DNA of 7,022 nt from an uncultured Clostridia bacterium (GTDB taxonomy: Bacteria; Bacillota; Clostridia; Oscillospirales; Butyricicoccaceae), in the NCBI GenBank assembly GCA_947856675.1, contig CANUCM010000145.1:1-7022 (forward strand), written 5' to 3'. The notes beneath the pieces are model-generated. The model was given only the letters and a program-made list of their open reading frames with translations, had not been told where the DNA came from and made no database searches. A program made the position numbers and the translations under genes. Shown one piece after another: positions 5,417 through 7,022 of the stretch (its first letter is position 1; each line of letters begins with the position of its first letter).

Positions 5417-7022
5417 GTACGGTACACATCAGGGACTTTGAAAAAATCGGAGGCATTTCCGAGCTGTCCGTTTTGGAGGACGGCCGGCGCGCGGTATTTT
5501 GCGTGCAGCACGCCGATGTTTCAAAAAACCGGTACGAGGAGCGTCTGTATCTGCTCGACGTGGACGAGGGCCGGTGCCGCGCGCTGACGCAGAGCGGCGG
5601 CTCGGGCTATGCGCTGTGCGGGGACGACAGCCTGATTTTCCCCGCCCTGCGCAGGCCGCAGGACAAAAAAGCGGTGGAAAACGGCGAGCTGTTGACGGTG
5701 TATTACCGGCTGCCGCTGTCGGGCGGCGAGGCGCGCGAGGCCTTCCGCGTGGAGGCGCAGGTCAAAAAAATCGAGAGCCTGGGCGGCGGGCGCTGGCTTG
5801 TCAGCCATCTGTGCGACCTGACGCGCCCCGATGTGAGCGGGCTGTCGGGCGAGGCGCGCACCCGCGCGCTGCTGCAGTGGAAAAAAGAGCAGTCGGAGTT
5901 TCACGTCTTTGACGAGATGCCCTTCTGGTTTGACGGCCGGGGCCTTGTCAACAAAAAGCGCACAAGCCTTTCGGTGTTCACCGAGGAAACGGGCACGCTC
6001 GTGCCGCTGACCGCGCCGGGCATGGATGTGGGGGCCTATGTGCTTTCGCCCGACAAACAGAGCGTGACCTTTGCCGGCAACGACGTCAAGGACTGGCACA
6101 TCAACGAAAAGGGCCTGTACCGCGTGAGTGTCTGCGGCGGGCAGACCGAAACCATTGTGCCCTGCCGCGGCCATGAGGTGTCCGACGTGCTGCTGCTCGG
6201 CGGGCGCACTGTGTGCAAGGGCTATGTGCACGGCGAGGGCATGGATCTGCGCTCGGCCAAACTGTACGAGGCCTGCTGCGGCACGCACAGCCTGACGCTC
6301 GCCCTCGACCCCGACGAGGAGCTGGGCGTCGACATTTCGTGCGAGGCCAACATGGGCGGATGCAGCTTTGGCGTGGTGGGCGATGAAATCTTCCTCATCA
6401 CAAGCCGGGAATACCGCGCGCGCCTGTGCGCCTGGAAGCCGGGGCAGGACGCGCTGCGCGTGCTGTCGCCGGAAAACCTCAACATTTTGTCCTTTGCCGC
6501 GGCGGGGCAGCGGGTGCTGGCCGTTGGCTTTGCCGCGGGCGGCGGGTTCCAGGAGGTCTATGAGCTGTGCGCAAACGGCGCGCGGCAGCTGACCCATTTC
6601 CATGACGGGCTGTTTGCCGGCGTGCCGCAGCCCGAGCCTTTGTCGGTGCAGTCGGACGGCGTGCGCATCGACGGCTGGGTGCTCAAGCCGCACGGCTTTG
6701 TCCCCGGCGGCAGCTATCCCGCCATTTTGTCGGTGCACGGCGGGCCGCGCTGGGCCTATTGCGACGCTTTCAGCCATGAGATGCAGGTGCTTGCAAGCCG
6801 CGGCTATTTTGTCTTTTTCTGCAACCCGCGCGGCAGCTCGACGCGCGGCGACGCCTTTGCAGACGTCGCGGACAAGTGGGGCACGGTGGATTATCGGGAT
6901 GTCATGGCATTTACCGACGAGGTGCTGCGCGCCTATCCCGAAATCGACAAAACCCGCCTGGGCATTACGGGCGGAAGCTACGGCGGGGTTATGACAAACT
7001 GGGTCATCGGCCACACCGACCG
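5413..7022 (+). CDS. S9-family serine peptidase (prolyl oligopeptidase / acylaminoacyl-peptidase type), 3' end outside window
   Basis: The frame is open from TTG 5413 to the window end, giving 536 residues. Residues about 1-400 fit the degenerate beta-propeller that gates the active site in S9 peptidases. From about 410 the alpha/beta-hydrolase domain begins, with VHGGPR (441-446), NPRGSS (471-476, likely oxyanion-hole region) and the nucleophile motif GGSYGG (520-525, Ser522). The catalytic Asp and His would lie in the missing C-terminus; the usual total of about 650-690 residues predicts some 120-150 more. Members hydrolyse short peptides, often from blocked or proline-containing ends. There is no signal peptide, so it is probably cytoplasmic. 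The TTG overlaps the upstream TGA as TTGA, with AAAGGGG 8 bases ahead, which indicates coupled translation with the acyltransferase. The substrate is unknown, and the S9C subgroup is the best guess. Confidence 0.9.
   Translation, partial: MSTVHIRDFEKIGGISELSVLEDGRRAVFCVQHADVSKNRYEERLYLLDVDEGRCRALTQSGGSGYALCGDDSLIFPALRRPQDKKAVENGELLTVYYRLPLSGGEAREAFRVEAQVKKIESLGGGRWLVSHLCDLTRPDVSGLSGEARTRALLQWKKEQSEFHVFDEMPFWFDGRGLVNKKRTSLSVFTEETGTLVPLTAPGMDVGAYVLSPDKQSVTFAGNDVKDWHINEKGLYRVSVCGGQTETIVPCRGHEVSDVLLLGGRTVCKGYVHGEGMDLRSAKLYEACCGTHSLTLALDPDEELGVDISCEANMGGCSFGVVGDEIFLITSREYRARLCAWKPGQDALRVLSPENLNILSFAAAGQRVLAVGFAAGGGFQEVYELCANGARQLTHFHDGLFAGVPQPEPLSVQSDGVRIDGWVLKPHGFVPGGSYPAILSVHGGPRWAYCDAFSHEMQVLASRGYFVFFCNPRGSSTRGDAFADVADKWGTVDYRDVMAFTDEVLRAYPEIDKTRLGITGGSYGGVMTNWVIGHTD

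Noticed and set aside
4160..7014. Long minus-strand open frames (about 417 and 497 codons) opposite the acyltransferase and S9 peptidase genes
   Set aside because: They are antisense to genes whose plus-strand frames show catalytic motifs (HX4D, zinc ribbon, GGSYGG). Composition is typical of GC-rich shadow frames, and no family motif is present.
1..7022. Search by eye for CRISPR arrays, tRNA or rRNA genes, transposases, riboswitches and attachment sites
   Set aside because: Nothing convincing was found. Coding sequence fills nearly the whole window, and the only gap over 100 bases (4019-4189) is explained by two promoters and leaders.

Overview
The window looks like a chromosomal segment from a high-GC, low-to-moderately characterised member of the Clostridia (Oscillospiraceae-like gut or anaerobic-sludge lineages would fit). 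The reasons are an AdhE-type fermentative alcohol dehydrogenase, a surface protein with three S-layer-homology (SLH) domains, an amidase with a copper-amine-oxidase-like stalk, a PlsC-type acyltransferase fused to a zinc ribbon, strong AGGAGG-type ribosome binding sites and frequent GTG/TTG starts. The taxon is an inference from gene content only.

Layout. (1) Positions 1-270 hold the 3' end of a plus-strand AdhE-like gene. It converges on the minus-strand cluster at a compact bidirectional terminator (284-317). (2) A minus-strand cluster runs leftwards from a sigma-A-like promoter near 4069-4097. Its order is a secreted N-acetylmuramoyl-L-alanine amidase (4018-2927), a small MscS-type mechanosensitive channel (2903-2088), and a GH18 glycoside hydrolase with three SLH repeats (2022-316). 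A long hairpin sits between the channel and the GH18 gene and contains the GH18 ribosome binding site. (3) A 171-base divergent intergenic region (4019-4189) carries two back-to-back promoters. (4) A plus-strand pair follows: a PlsC-like acyltransferase with a zinc ribbon and an unassigned C-terminal domain (4190-5416), then an S9-family serine peptidase (5413 to the window end, truncated). The two overlap by four bases and are probably translationally coupled.

How the genes fit together. The minus cluster reads as an envelope-maintenance unit: a peptidoglycan-cleaving amidase, a channel that releases osmotic pressure, and a wall-anchored glycan hydrolase. The plus pair joins lipid acylation to a cytoplasmic peptidase, and a functional link there is not obvious. 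No RNA genes, insertion sequences, CRISPR arrays, phage genes or transfer signatures were seen. Nothing here is clearly a new system. The points most worth a second look are the hairpin that buries the GH18 ribosome binding site and the composite acyltransferase with an altered motif III.
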